This document shows, piece after piece, positions 14,054-24,026 of a stretch of 64,000 nucleotides of DNA. The DNA comes from an uncultured Clostridia bacterium (lineage in GTDB: Bacteria > Bacillota > Clostridia > Lachnospirales > Lachnospiraceae). The notes under the pieces are model-generated. The model saw only the letters and a list, made by a program, of their open reading frames with translations, made no database searches and was not told where the DNA came from. Every line of letters starts with the position of its first letter. Positions within the stretch are counted from its first letter, which is position 1. The DNA lies in assembly GCA_937895705.1 (NCBI GenBank), contig CALBKM010000035.1, positions 1 through 64,000 on the forward strand, in the 5' to 3' direction. Position numbers and translations under genes: made by a program.

Positions 14054-16729
14054 ATGGATAAGGCTACTTATGATAAATTAACGCCGATGATGCAGCATTA
14101 CCTTGATACCAAGGATGCTTACGGCGATTGCATTTTGTTTTACAGGCTGGGCGATTTTTATGAGATGTTTTTTGAGGATGCGGTAACGGTATCCAGAGAG
14201 TTGGAGCTTACCCTGACAGGGAAAAGCTGTGGCTTAGAGGAGCGTGCGCCTATGTGCGGCGTACCGTTTCATGCAGCAGAGACATATCTGAATCGTTTGG
14301 TTGGAAAAGGCTACCGTGTAGCGATTTGTGAGCAGGTAGAAGATCCGAAGCTTGCGAAAGGCATGGTAAAACGTGAGGTGGTCCGGGTAGTAACACCGGG
14401 CACAAACACAAACCTCCAGAATTTAGATGAAGGAAAGAACAATTACCTCATGGGCATTTTTTACAGCGGGGATTCCTTTGGTATTTCTGCGGTGGATGTA
14501 ACCACCGGCGATTATTATGTGACGGAAGTGGACGAGGCGAGAAAAGCGGCGGACGAGCTGACGAAGTTTGCTCCGTCGGAGCTGATTTGTAATGCATCCT
14601 TTGCCATGAGCGGCGTAGATTTGGAGGACTTTAAGAGCCGGTATCATATGGCGGTGGAGACGCTTGAGGAGCGGTTCTTTGACGGTGGTGCCTGCGAACG
14701 GTCTTTGATGAACCATTTTAAGGTAGGAACTTTGGCGGGCTTGGGACTCAACGATTTCCCACTGGGCGGTATTGCGGCCGGTGCGGTGATGCAGTACTTA
14801 AAAGAAACCCAAAAGACCTCTATGGAACATATTACTCAGATTCAGACTTATGTAACCGGAAAGTACATGATTTTGGACAGCAGTACCAGACGGAATCTTG
14901 AGCTTACGGAGACGCTCCGAGAGAAGCAAAAGAGGGGGTCACTGCTTTGGGTGCTTGATAAAACGAAAACGGCTATGGGTGCACGTTTGCTCCGTAGCTG
15001 TATCGAGCAACCGCTTTTGGAGAAAGAGGAAATCAACGGCCGTCTTTCTGCAGTAGAGGAATTAAAGGAAAACGGTATTACAAGAGCAGAGCTTCGGGAG
15101 TATTTAAATGCGGTGTACGATTTGGAACGTTTGCTTAGTCGTGTGACCTATCGTTCTGCCAACCCGCGGGATATGCTGGCGTTTCAGACCTCTCTTTCCA
15201 TGCTTCCGCCCATTAAGACGTTGCTGACGGATTTGGAAGCTCCGTTATTAAAAAAGATTGATGAAGAACTGGATACCTTATCGGATTTAAGCGCCTTAAT
15301 CGAGGCGTCCATTGACCCGGATGCGCCGCTGACCGTAAAGGAAGGCAGCATCATTAAGAGCGGGTATAACGAAGAGGTGGACCGCCTGCGCCTTGCAAAG
15401 ACCGAAGGCAAGGGTTGGCTTGCAGAGGTGGAGGAACGGGAGCGTGAGGCTACCGGCATCAAGAATTTAAAGATTAAGTTTAACCGGGTGTTCGGCTATT
15501 ATTTTGAGGTAACCAACTCTTATCAGAATCTGGTACCGCAGACCTGGATCCGGAAGCAGACGTTGACCAATGCGGAACGTTATACTACGGAAGAGTTAAA
15601 GAAGCTGGAAGAAGATATTTTAGGAGCGGAGGACAAGCTCTTTTCCTTAGAATATTCCTTGTTTGCGGAAATCCGTGAGGCGGTGGCTGCAGAGGTGGTC
15701 CGCATTAAGCAGACCGCAAAGGCGGTTGCTTGGCTGGATATGTTTGCGTCATTGGCGACGGTGGCGGAAAAGAACCGTTTTGTACGACCGGAAATCAATA
15801 AAGAAGGCGTGTTACATATCGTAGGCGGCAGACATCCGGTGGTAGAGCAGATGATTCCGAATGATATGTTTGTGGAGAATGACACCTACCTGGACAACCA
15901 GGATAAGCGCATTTCCATTATTACCGGTCCGAATATGGCCGGAAAATCCACCTATATGCGCCAGACGGCGCTGATTGTGCTGATGGCACAACTGGGTAGC
16001 TTTGTGCCGGCAAAAGAGGCGAAAATCGGCATATGCGACCGTATCTTCACCCGTGTAGGTGCGTCCGACGATTTGGCTTCCGGACAGAGTACCTTTATGG
16101 TAGAAATGACCGAGGTGGCAAATATTTTACGAAATGCCACCAAGAACAGTCTTTTGATTTTAGATGAAATCGGCAGAGGTACCAGTACCTTTGACGGCTT
16201 AAGTATTGCCTGGGCGGTGGTGGAGCATATCGCAGATCCGAAGTTAATCGGTGCCAAGGCGTTGTTTGCGACCCATTATCACGAGCTGACAGAGCTGGAG
16301 GGAAAGCTTCCGGCGGTACATAACTATTGCATTGCGGTCAAGGAGCAAGGTGAGGATATTGTGTTCCTGCGTAAAATCATTCCTGGCGGTGCGGACAAGA
16401 GCTACGGAATCCAGGTAGCAAAGCTGGCGGGCGTACCGAGTGCGGTGCTGGCTCGTGCAAGAGAAATTTCAGATGAGCTGGCAGAACGGGATATTACGAA
16501 GAATGCCGCGTCAATTGAAGTAAAACAGGGCGGAAAGGCCGGAGGTAGGGCAAAGTTCGGAAAGACCGATAAAGATGCCTTAAACGGCCAAATAACCATG
16601 TTCGGTACGGAAGAATCCGAGGATGCGGGTATTGCAAAGACGCTAAGAGAGCTGAATCTGGCCATGATGACACCGATTGATGCGCTGAATATGCTGTACA
16701 AGCTGCAGGAGCAGGCGAAGAACAAGTAG
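14054..16729 (+). CDS. mutS: DNA mismatch repair protein MutS
   Basis: 891 residues. I chose the ATG at 14054, four bases after AGGAGGA. Residues 35-37 are the mismatch-reading F-Y-E inside F-Y-R-L-G-D-F-Y-E-M-F. The ATPase domain has T-G-P-N-M-A-G-K-S-T near residue 625, D-E-I-G-R-G-T-S-T-F-D-G and A-T-H-Y-H-E. All classical MutS domains are present. It recognises mismatches and recruits MutL. Unusually, mutL does not follow directly: two lipoprotein genes lie between. Confidence 0.98.
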   Translation: MDKATYDKLTPMMQHYLDTKDAYGDCILFYRLGDFYEMFFEDAVTVSRELELTLTGKSCGLEERAPMCGVPFHAAETYLNRLVGKGYRVAICEQVEDPKLAKGMVKREVVRVVTPGTNTNLQNLDEGKNNYLMGIFYSGDSFGISAVDVTTGDYYVTEVDEARKAADELTKFAPSELICNASFAMSGVDLEDFKSRYHMAVETLEERFFDGGACERSLMNHFKVGTLAGLGLNDFPLGGIAAGAVMQYLKETQKTSMEHITQIQTYVTGKYMILDSSTRRNLELTETLREKQKRGSLLWVLDKTKTAMGARLLRSCIEQPLLEKEEINGRLSAVEELKENGITRAELREYLNAVYDLERLLSRVTYRSANPRDMLAFQTSLSMLPPIKTLLTDLEAPLLKKIDEELDTLSDLSALIEASIDPDAPLTVKEGSIIKSGYNEEVDRLRLAKTEGKGWLAEVEEREREATGIKNLKIKFNRVFGYYFEVTNSYQNLVPQTWIRKQTLTNAERYTTEELKKLEEDILGAEDKLFSLEYSLFAEIREAVAAEVVRIKQTAKAVAWLDMFASLATVAEKNRFVRPEINKEGVLHIVGGRHPVVEQMIPNDMFVENDTYLDNQDKRISIITGPNMAGKSTYMRQTALIVLMAQLGSFVPAKEAKIGICDRIFTRVGASDDLASGQSTFMVEMTEVANILRNATKNSLLILDEIGRGTSTFDGLSIAWAVVEHIADPKLIGAKALFATHYHELTELEGKLPAVHNYCIAVKEQGEDIVFLRKIIPGGADKSYGIQVAKLAGVPSAVLARAREISDELAERDITKNAASIEVKQGGKAGGRAKFGKTDKDALNGQITMFGTEESEDAGIAKTLRELNLAMMTPIDALNMLYKLQEQAKNK

Positions 16730-16840
16730 AAGGTATCATCAATTTATGATGATAAGCTTAAGAAGGCGTATCTTTGTGAGGAGAAGGTATAAGTAACAGT
16801 TTAAGTTCCTTGGAATGGAAAAAAGGTAAGGAGGGAGTTT

Positions 16841-18247
16841 ATGAGGAGGCGGATAAGGCGTTATGTTCTGTTTTCGATGTTATTTTTGATTTCGATTGCA
16901 CTGACGGCCTGCAACAAAACCGCAGAAACGGATAGCCAAGGAACTCCTGCGCCTTCCGTGACGCTGATACCGACGCCGGAACCGACAGACACACCCGCAC
17001 CTACGGCAACCCCGGTTCCTGCAAGAGAAGCAATGCTGGCAAACTTCCGGTATGATGAATGTAAAATCATTGATTGTGAAGAGTATTACTTTGAGGTGCT
17101 TTCGTTTGTCAAGCGAAGTGAAGGAGGGTATGCAATTGAAGCTGTGTTTGAAAACAGGCATAGCTTTGCACTCGATATAAGAATATATGAATTGCGTATT
17201 AATTTCTTAAAGGCTCCGGCACTTTCTGATTTCACCGATAAGAAAAAAACAATTGAGGCAGGGGAGAGAGTAAAAGTAGAATTTCTTATTCCGGAATACT
17301 TCCCGGCACAGTTGGGAATTACGAAGTTAGAAGATTTTCAAAGTGCATCGTTTCAATTGTCGATTACCGAGAAAGATTATGATGGAATGGGATATTATGT
17401 ATTTGATGACATAGTGTTTTATCCGTTTGGACGTGAGAGTCTTTTGCCGTATGAACATATGCTTGAGGAAGACGACGTTGTTTTGGTGGAACGTGAGGAT
17501 GTAAAACTGTACGTGACCGATTTCTTTTTTGAAGAGAACGAACCGTGTTATGTATACTTTTATTGGGAAAACAACACAGAATCCCCCTTGTATTATGCCT
17601 TTCAAAATGAGTCGGTAAACGGATATATGTGCGATTCTTTTTGGTGGTCGGAGGTTTCGTTAGAACCGGGAATGTGCGGGTATGATTTTTTTAGCTTTAA
17701 CGCATCGGATTTAAAAGAATGCGGGATTACATCTGTTACAGAGCTTGCGTTTGATGCAAAGTTATATTATGATGCCGGTTTATGGCATTGGAGGGATTTG
17801 GTAAATGAGACTTTTTGTGTGTATCCGTTAGGGAAGGAAGCGGTTCAGAAACAGGAGCGTAAGCCGCAGGATACGGATAGAGTGATTTTTGATACGGACG
17901 ACTATAAGATGGTGATTACCGGTTTTTCCAGAAACAGCAGTGGTGGGACGGCTTGGGGGATAGTATATGAATATATTATCCATGTTTATGTTGAAAATAA
18001 GACGGACCGACAATTACAATTTGTGGTAAATGAGGCGAAAATAAATGGGGAAGAGTACAAAGCCTATTATAATCGCAGTAGTGTATGTGCCGGAAAAAAT
18101 AGGTACATGGAATTATCCTGGGAAGATAAACAATGGATTGAGAATTATCCGGAATTAGATAGTCTTGAACTAACGGTGCAGATTAAAAATATGGATGATG
18201 AGAAGCAGAGTGTTGTATTAGAGGAAACGTTTGCGGTGATTCCGTAA
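16841..18247 (+). CDS. Pro/Thr-rich lipoprotein of unknown function (468 aa)
   Basis: The N-terminus is a type II signal peptide: R-R-R-I-R-R, a hydrophobic core, then L-T-A-C with the lipidated C24. A Pro/Thr/Ala-rich linker follows (about residues 33-62). The rest (about 400 residues) looks like several beta-rich domains with many aromatic and acidic residues and no motif I recognise. The start has GGAGGG seven bases upstream. Probably displayed outside the membrane. It lies between mutS and the next lipoprotein, interrupting the mutS-mutL pair. Function unknown. Confidence 0.85.
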   Translation: MRRRIRRYVLFSMLFLISIALTACNKTAETDSQGTPAPSVTLIPTPEPTDTPAPTATPVPAREAMLANFRYDECKIIDCEEYYFEVLSFVKRSEGGYAIEAVFENRHSFALDIRIYELRINFLKAPALSDFTDKKKTIEAGERVKVEFLIPEYFPAQLGITKLEDFQSASFQLSITEKDYDGMGYYVFDDIVFYPFGRESLLPYEHMLEEDDVVLVEREDVKLYVTDFFFEENEPCYVYFYWENNTESPLYYAFQNESVNGYMCDSFWWSEVSLEPGMCGYDFFSFNASDLKECGITSVTELAFDAKLYYDAGLWHWRDLVNETFCVYPLGKEAVQKQERKPQDTDRVIFDTDDYKMVITGFSRNSSGGTAWGIVYEYIIHVYVENKTDRQLQFVVNEAKINGEEYKAYYNRSSVCAGKNRYMELSWEDKQWIENYPELDSLELTVQIKNMDDEKQSVVLEETFAVIP

Positions 18248-18287
18248 TTTTGATTCGGCATAAAAAAGTATAAAAAGAGGTTTTTAA

Positions 18288-18965
18288 ATGAAAGTAAATA
18301 AGTATGTTGTAATAGGCATCGGATGTTTAACACTTAGTTTTGCAGGGTGTAGGAAAGTGGAATTAGGCCCACTTCCGACTTTGGCACCGACACCGACAGC
18401 TTCGGTAACGTCTGAGGTGTTGTCAGGGCAATCGGAAGAGCATGTTACTCCACAGGTCACATCAAAAGCGGAGATATCCGGACAACAAAGGGTGTATCAC
18501 GGGGATGCCTATAAGTTTTACGAAGTAGATACGGCATTATACCTGCAAGATCCGGAGTTGGCGCGGTTTAAAATCAGAGGTGTTTACGAAGATGTCATTG
18601 ATTTTGACAACGGTTTTCACGGGCTGTTTGTGGGACAGGTAGTTACTATGTTCGGAGACAGGAATGTCACCAAAGACCATGAAGCGCTGCTATCCTATGT
18701 GGTTGCGGCAGAAGATGAAGCAGGAGAAGTGATATATTTAGAGGTATACTACGGACCGTCCGGACCGGCAATCGGAGGAAGCGAAGGCGAGAATTATGCC
18801 AAAGCTGCGGAAGAATTAGAGAATGTGATTCGCAGCATTGAACCGATAGATTATGAATGTGAGTGTACTTATTTTGATTTGTTTCCTTTCGGAGGAGGTA
18901 CGGTTATGGGAACGAAAGACGGAAAAGGATATTATCGGGCGGAAATCGGCGGAGTCTGGTACTAA
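18288..18965 (+). CDS. Second Pro/Thr-rich lipoprotein of unknown function (225 aa)
   Basis: A lipoprotein signal with S-F-A-G-C (C21) is followed by a short Pro/Thr linker (P-T-L-A-P-T-P-T) and a compact domain of about 150 residues rich in acidic and aromatic residues. I recognise no family. It follows the larger lipoprotein by 40 nt and precedes mutL by 39 nt, all in one direction, so the four genes may share a transcript. The linker style matches the preceding lipoprotein, suggesting related surface functions or a common origin of the leader region. Confidence 0.82.
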   Translation: MKVNKYVVIGIGCLTLSFAGCRKVELGPLPTLAPTPTASVTSEVLSGQSEEHVTPQVTSKAEISGQQRVYHGDAYKFYEVDTALYLQDPELARFKIRGVYEDVIDFDNGFHGLFVGQVVTMFGDRNVTKDHEALLSYVVAAEDEAGEVIYLEVYYGPSGPAIGGSEGENYAKAAEELENVIRSIEPIDYECECTYFDLFPFGGGTVMGTKDGKGYYRAEIGGVWY

Positions 18966-19004
18966 AAACCGGATTATGTTTAAGAAATGAGGAAGGAGCA
19001 ACAC

Positions 19005-21242
19005 ATGGGAAAGATTGCTTTACTGGATAAGAATACCATTGATAAGATTGCGGCAGGGGAAGTGGTGGAACGTCCGGCTTCTGTGGTGAAGGAGTTGACG
19101 GAGAATGCCATTGATGCCGGTGCAAATATGATTACAGTGGAGTTAAAAGAAGGCGGAAGCGGGCTGATTCGTATTACGGACAACGGTTCCGGCATCGGGG
19201 CGGACGATGTAAAAACCGCATTTTTGCGCCATTCTACCAGTAAAATCCGTACGGTGGAGGATTTGCTGACTGCAGGAAGTCTGGGCTTCCGAGGTGAGGC
19301 ACTTTCCAGTATTTCCGCAGTGGCCCAGGTGGAGCTGATTACAAAGACCAAGGACGCCTTTGTGGGCACCAGATACCAGATTGACGGCGGTGTGGAGCAG
19401 GCCATGGAAGAGGCGGGATGCCCGGACGGCACCACGTTTCTTATTCGAAATCTGTTTTATAACGTACCGGCACGACGGAAGTTCTTAAAATCCGCTATGT
19501 CGGAAGCGGGTCTTTGTTCGGAGCTGATGCAGCGTATGGCACTTTCCAGACCGGAGATTGCTTATAAGTTTATTAATAACGGAAAGATTGTACTCCAGAC
19601 CTCCGGAAACGGCAACTTAAAAGAAGTGATTTACCAGATTTACGGGCGTGAGATTACAGCAAATCTGCTGGAAGTGAATCATATTGAGGAGAGCGCCGGG
19701 ATTTCCGTCAGAGGCTTTATCGGAAAGCCGGTGGTATCCCGTGGCAATCGGAATTACGAAAACTACTTTATTAACGGACGGTACATAAAAAGCAGCGTGG
19801 TCAGTAAGGCCATCGAGGAAGCGTATCGCTCTTATATGATGCAGCATAAGTACCCGTTTACGGCATTACATATTTCCATGGATACGGCAATGATTGATGT
19901 CAATGTGCATCCGACGAAGCTGGAGGTGCGGTTTTCCGACAGTGAGGCGGTGTATTATGCCGTGTACCATGCGGTGCGGGATGCATTGGCCGGAAAGAAC
20001 ATGATTCCGCAAGTTGGATTCGGAAAAGAAGAGAAGACTACACGCGTAGAATTGCCAAAAAGAGAGACCGGACCGGAGCAATTTGAGACTGCAAGAATGG
20101 CGCAGCAGGCAGGGACGAGACCGGCAGGAGGTAGTGTAACGAGCCCGGCGGGAAACATGACAAGACCGGATGGAAATGCTGTAAAACCGGCGGCTGGAAG
20201 CGTGATAAGACCGATGGAGAAGGTAACAGAGCCGGTCGGAAAGATGAGTGAATCGCTCGGGAAGAACGTTTCGGGAAGTATTGTTTTTGCTGAAAATAAG
20301 GTGGTTGAGCAGGTAAGGCCGACCGCTGCCAAGGCTGTTGAGACAACCGTGCTTCGGGAAGAAAAAGCACCGTACGCGGTTGCTATAAACGACAAGAAAA
20401 CAGATGATTCTACAAAAGTAGTATATGCAGATGACTTAAGTAAAGGAAGCTTTGAAGAGGATTTGAGGTCGTTCCAAGAAGAGAAAGAAGTGACTACACA
20501 AAAAACGCTACTTCCGAATCCGACCGAATCGGTACAGAAGGAACAGGAAAGAAAAATACCGGACGAAGTACAGGATGTTAACGTGCCGGAAACAAAAGCA
20601 CAGGAACAGCCTGTTTACGTCCAGGAACAAATGGAACTTCCGAATCTTCTCAGCGATGAAAATAAAAAGGAATACCGCATTGTGGGCCAGTTGTTTGCTA
20701 CTTATTGGCTCATTGAAATGGATGGACAGCTCTTTATGATCGACCAGCATGCGGCTCATGAGAAGATTTTGTTTGAGCAGACCATGAAACGTATCCGGGA
20801 AAAGGAAATGCTGACCCAGCAGATTGCACCGCCGTATATTGCCAGCCTTTCTCTTCGTGAGGAAGAAGTATTGCAGGCACAGGCGGAGGTGTTGCGTCGT
20901 TTGGGATTTGAGTTTGAACATTTCGGCGGCAGAGATTATAAGGTCACCGGTGTTCCGGCGGATTTGTGTGGGCTGACCGGTGGAGAGCTTTTTATGCAGC
21001 TACTGGACGAATTGGTGGCGGAAAAACTTCACGGAAGCCCGGAGATGCTGGTGGAAAAGGTGGCTTCTATGTCCTGTAAGGCGGCGGTAAAGGGAAATAT
21101 GGTGCTTTCGGAGCAGGAAGCAAAGGCTATGATTGACCTGCTTCTTACCTTGGATAATCCGTACCATTGTCCGCATGGACGGCCGACTACCATATCCATG
21201 ACGAAACAGGAGATTGAGAAGAAGTTTAAGCGAATTGTGTAA
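19005..21242 (+). CDS. mutL: DNA mismatch repair endonuclease MutL
   Basis: 745 residues. The ATG at 19005 has GGAAGGAG upstream; the ATG at 18987 precedes that RBS. The N-terminal GHKL ATPase has E30 and N34 (E-L-T-E-N-A-I-D-A-G), D-N-G-S-G-I-G at 60-66 and G-F-R-G-E-A-L. A linker of about 200 residues contains degenerate 7-8 residue units. The C-terminal domain carries the nuclease motif D-Q-H-A-A-H-E near residue 580, so this is a nicking MutL, as expected where MutH is absent. Acts with MutS. Confidence 0.97.
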   Translation: MGKIALLDKNTIDKIAAGEVVERPASVVKELTENAIDAGANMITVELKEGGSGLIRITDNGSGIGADDVKTAFLRHSTSKIRTVEDLLTAGSLGFRGEALSSISAVAQVELITKTKDAFVGTRYQIDGGVEQAMEEAGCPDGTTFLIRNLFYNVPARRKFLKSAMSEAGLCSELMQRMALSRPEIAYKFINNGKIVLQTSGNGNLKEVIYQIYGREITANLLEVNHIEESAGISVRGFIGKPVVSRGNRNYENYFINGRYIKSSVVSKAIEEAYRSYMMQHKYPFTALHISMDTAMIDVNVHPTKLEVRFSDSEAVYYAVYHAVRDALAGKNMIPQVGFGKEEKTTRVELPKRETGPEQFETARMAQQAGTRPAGGSVTSPAGNMTRPDGNAVKPAAGSVIRPMEKVTEPVGKMSESLGKNVSGSIVFAENKVVEQVRPTAAKAVETTVLREEKAPYAVAINDKKTDDSTKVVYADDLSKGSFEEDLRSFQEEKEVTTQKTLLPNPTESVQKEQERKIPDEVQDVNVPETKAQEQPVYVQEQMELPNLLSDENKKEYRIVGQLFATYWLIEMDGQLFMIDQHAAHEKILFEQTMKRIREKEMLTQQIAPPYIASLSLREEEVLQAQAEVLRRLGFEFEHFGGRDYKVTGVPADLCGLTGGELFMQLLDELVAEKLHGSPEMLVEKVASMSCKAAVKGNMVLSEQEAKAMIDLLLTLDNPYHCPHGRPTTISMTKQEIEKKFKRIV

Positions 21243-21254
21243 AGGAGGATACCT

Positions 21255-21944
21255 ATGAGCGAAATTATTAAAATGAATGAGAATACATGGCGAATTGAGG
21301 ACGGTATGGTCCGGATGTTTTTGCTGACCGGAACAAAGGAAGCACTACTTATTGACAGCGGAATGAATACTCCGAATGCAAGGGAGATTGCGGAGAGCAT
21401 CACGAACCTTCCGGTAAAGCTCATTAATACCCATGCGGACGGGGACCATATTGCCGGAAACGAGGCTTTTGGAGAATTTTATATGCATCGGTCGGAGGAA
21501 GCTAATTATCGGTTCCGCGGAAGAACGGGAACGATTCTTCCGGTACAGCAGGGTGACATCCTTGATTTGGGTGACAGACCGCTTGAAATCATTGATTTGC
21601 CGGGACATACGCCGGGCAGTATCGCTATTTTAGATGTAAAGAATCGTGTGTTAATCGGAGGAGATTCCATACAGGACGGGCGCATTTTTATGTTTGGAGA
21701 GCATCGGAATCTGTCGGATTATATTGAAAGCCTTACGAAGCTTTCTGCTTATGAAGGCAGGTTTGATACGGTATACGCTTCTCACAGTTCCGCAGAGGTG
21801 GCGCCGGACATGATTCCGAAGCTGATTGCAGGAGCAAAGCAGATTTTAGCAGGAGAAGCGAACGGGGAAGAAATCGATATGTTCGGGAATTCCGTGTTGC
21901 TGTATCAGTTTGAATATGCGGGATTTTTGTGCCCGAAGAAGTAG
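21255..21944 (+). CDS. MBL-fold metallo-hydrolase
   Basis: 229 residues. The metallo-beta-lactamase zinc motif H-A-D-G-D-H is at residues 60-65. Later ligands are visible in G-H-T-P-G-S and G-G-D-S-I. The family covers glyoxalase II-like hydrolases, quorum-signal lactonases and others; the substrate cannot be told from sequence. It starts 12 nt after mutL with a strong RBS (AAAGGAGGATA), so it may be co-transcribed. First gene of the accessory stretch. Confidence 0.88.
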   Translation: MSEIIKMNENTWRIEDGMVRMFLLTGTKEALLIDSGMNTPNAREIAESITNLPVKLINTHADGDHIAGNEAFGEFYMHRSEEANYRFRGRTGTILPVQQGDILDLGDRPLEIIDLPGHTPGSIAILDVKNRVLIGGDSIQDGRIFMFGEHRNLSDYIESLTKLSAYEGRFDTVYASHSSAEVAPDMIPKLIAGAKQILAGEANGEEIDMFGNSVLLYQFEYAGFLCPKK

Positions 21945-22022
21945 CAGAGACGTTATTGGAGTTTGTACATAGTTATGAATCTAAGGATAAGTTATCGTAC
22001 AGGTGAAGTAAGAGGTGGAAGT

Positions 22023-22676
22023 ATGGAGAAGGCAATTGATTTTGAGGAACTGTTTGCTTATGTAAAAGATGCCCTTGCGGCTTATGATCACCATGGCGGA
22101 GCATCGAAAAATAGAATCAAATACAGTCGTTTTGAGCATACCGAGCGGGTGTATCGTTGGATGTTGATTCTGGCGGAGGAATTTGCCTGTGACATTGACA
22201 TGGAATCTTTAAAAATTGCAACCATATTCCATGATATTGGCTATTCTTTAAACAAGGAGAATATGCATTCTCATGCCGAGGACGGTGCGATGCTTTGCAG
22301 AGAGTATCTGGATGCTATCGGGTATCCGGCGGAAAAAGCAGAGTTTATCTGTGATTTGATTGCAAAGCATTCCGATAAGGAGGTGCTTCATCGGGAGGAT
22401 ACACCGTTGGAACTGGTGCTTTTGATGGAAGCGGATTTGTTTGATGATACGGGAGCTCACGGTATTGTGATGGATGCCTGGATTCAGGCTACCAAAGAGG
22501 ATGTAAGTTTTGAGTCCATTTTGGAGCATATTAAGAAGTTTTCTTTAAAGCAGATGCAGGTAAATCCCATGCGGACGGAAAAGGCTCGGAGAATTTGGGA
22601 GGAAAAGAAGGAATTGACCAACAAGTTTGTGGAGTCGTTGACGGTGGATTTGTACGGGAAGTGCGAGAATTTGTAG
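22023..22676 (+). CDS. HD-domain phosphohydrolase
   Basis: 217 residues from the ATG at 22023 (AGAGGTGG upstream). The HD motif is visible: H39, H70-D71 in F-H-D-I-G-Y, then H82/H84 and a downstream A-K-H-S-D. This is the single-domain HD hydrolase type (HDIG-like), often acting on nucleotides or phosphate esters with a divalent metal. The substrate is unknown. It lies between an MBL hydrolase and a Nudix fusion, which hints at small-molecule clean-up but does not prove it. Confidence 0.85.
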   Translation: MEKAIDFEELFAYVKDALAAYDHHGGASKNRIKYSRFEHTERVYRWMLILAEEFACDIDMESLKIATIFHDIGYSLNKENMHSHAEDGAMLCREYLDAIGYPAEKAEFICDLIAKHSDKEVLHREDTPLELVLLMEADLFDDTGAHGIVMDAWIQATKEDVSFESILEHIKKFSLKQMQVNPMRTEKARRIWEEKKELTNKFVESLTVDLYGKCENL

Positions 22677-22704
22677 GCAAGGTGCTACGGAAAGGGGAGA
22701 ACGC

Positions 22705-23982
22705 ATGAGACGTTTGTTTACCTTAGATTTGCATGATTATGATGAGGCATGGCGGCATGATTTACGTCCGACGGTGCGGGGAATTGTTGAAAAAGATGGC
22801 AAGCTTGGTTTGGTGTATGAAGCAGGAGGGGATTATTATGGTTTTCCGGGAGGCGGTATAGAGGATGAGGAAACCTATGAGGAAGCCTTAATCCGTGAGG
22901 TCGAAGAAGAAACGGGCTTGATTGTCATTCCGGAGAGTATTACAGAGTACGGCGGAGCACTTCGGTTAAATAAAAGTACAAGGTTTCCGGAGACGGTGTT
23001 TGAACAGGAGAATTTTTACTTTAAATGCAGAGTTCGAACTGAAATGGGTACCCAGAATTTACAAGAGGGGGAAGAGGGATTTGAGCTTGCCTTTGTAACT
23101 CCGGAAGAAGCTCGAAGAAAGAACCGTTATGAGAATCACGGACCGGAAAATGGCGGAATTTGGAATGAACGGGAATGTATTATACTTGAAATGTTGATTT
23201 TTGATTGCAAATTAGCAAAAATACCGACGGATATTAAGGATGGCATTTATTATTTCGACGCCCACAATCACGGGGACTTTTTTGATGAGGAAGATGCGGC
23301 AGAATGGGATAACGGTCGCTTAGAAAATAATTGGAAGAAACGTAAATTTCTTGAAAATCCGACAACGAAGAATTTGATAGATGTTATCATTGCTAACGGA
23401 AAGGAAGTCATTGACCTTGCCTGTGGACCGGGAATGGGGCTGATTCCGTCTGTAAAGCAACTGGATCCGGCTTTTCATTGTACAGCATCGGATGCCAGTG
23501 CCATGGTTTTGGAACATTGGAAGAAGTATCTTGATTGGAACTTTATGACTCACGGCGTAGGTTTTGCGCAGTTTTCGGTACTGGATATGCCGTTTAAAGA
23601 CAATTCCGTACCGGCCTTTAGCAGTAATATCGGCTTGTCTTCGGTAAGAGGCGGACAGGAAGATTATGATAAGGCGGTAAAGGAAGTGTACCGCTGCCTC
23701 GAACAGGGCGGATACTTGTATGCAATAGAAAGTGAGTGGATGGATGTTACTGCGATTTTGCAGGTGTTTGAGAAGTGGGGACAGGAACCGTGGACCTGCT
23801 TTACAGAACCGCAGATGAGCTGGCATGACCGCTTTCTTGCGGTGGGCTTTGAGATTGTCTCGGAAGAAGTGGTACAAAACCGTATTTTTACCGAGAAGGA
23901 TAATGAGCTTGGGGAAGCGTCGGTGCGGTTCGGAATTCCGGTGGGGACGAAGGAAGCGGCATTTGTGCTGAGGAAAAAGTAA
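22705..23982 (+). CDS. Nudix hydrolase fused to a SAM-dependent methyltransferase
   Basis: 425 residues. The N-terminal domain (about 20-165) has a complete Nudix box at residues 50-72, G-x5-E-x7-R-E-V-E-E-E-T-G-L. The C-terminal domain (about 190-425) has a class I methyltransferase motif I, V-I-D-L-A-C-G-P-G, at residues 235-243, then a C-T-A-S-D-A-S acidic-loop strand and a later Y-R-C-L-E-Q-G-G-Y-L-Y segment typical of Methyltransf_11. Both halves look intact and in frame. I know of no characterised protein with this order. Joint action on one substrate is inference. RBS AAAGGGGAG. Confidence 0.87.
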   Translation: MRRLFTLDLHDYDEAWRHDLRPTVRGIVEKDGKLGLVYEAGGDYYGFPGGGIEDEETYEEALIREVEEETGLIVIPESITEYGGALRLNKSTRFPETVFEQENFYFKCRVRTEMGTQNLQEGEEGFELAFVTPEEARRKNRYENHGPENGGIWNERECIILEMLIFDCKLAKIPTDIKDGIYYFDAHNHGDFFDEEDAAEWDNGRLENNWKKRKFLENPTTKNLIDVIIANGKEVIDLACGPGMGLIPSVKQLDPAFHCTASDASAMVLEHWKKYLDWNFMTHGVGFAQFSVLDMPFKDNSVPAFSSNIGLSSVRGGQEDYDKAVKEVYRCLEQGGYLYAIESEWMDVTAILQVFEKWGQEPWTCFTEPQMSWHDRFLAVGFEIVSEEVVQNRIFTEKDNELGEASVRFGIPVGTKEAAFVLRKK

Positions 23983-24026
23983 TGGTTTGGGTTGCATAAA
24001 ATTAGTTGATAAGTAAGGAGGGATTA

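Noticed and set aside
16734..16754. Terminator after mutS
   Set aside because: TATCATCA/TGATGATA forms a short AT-rich stem with no T-run; termination is unlikely.
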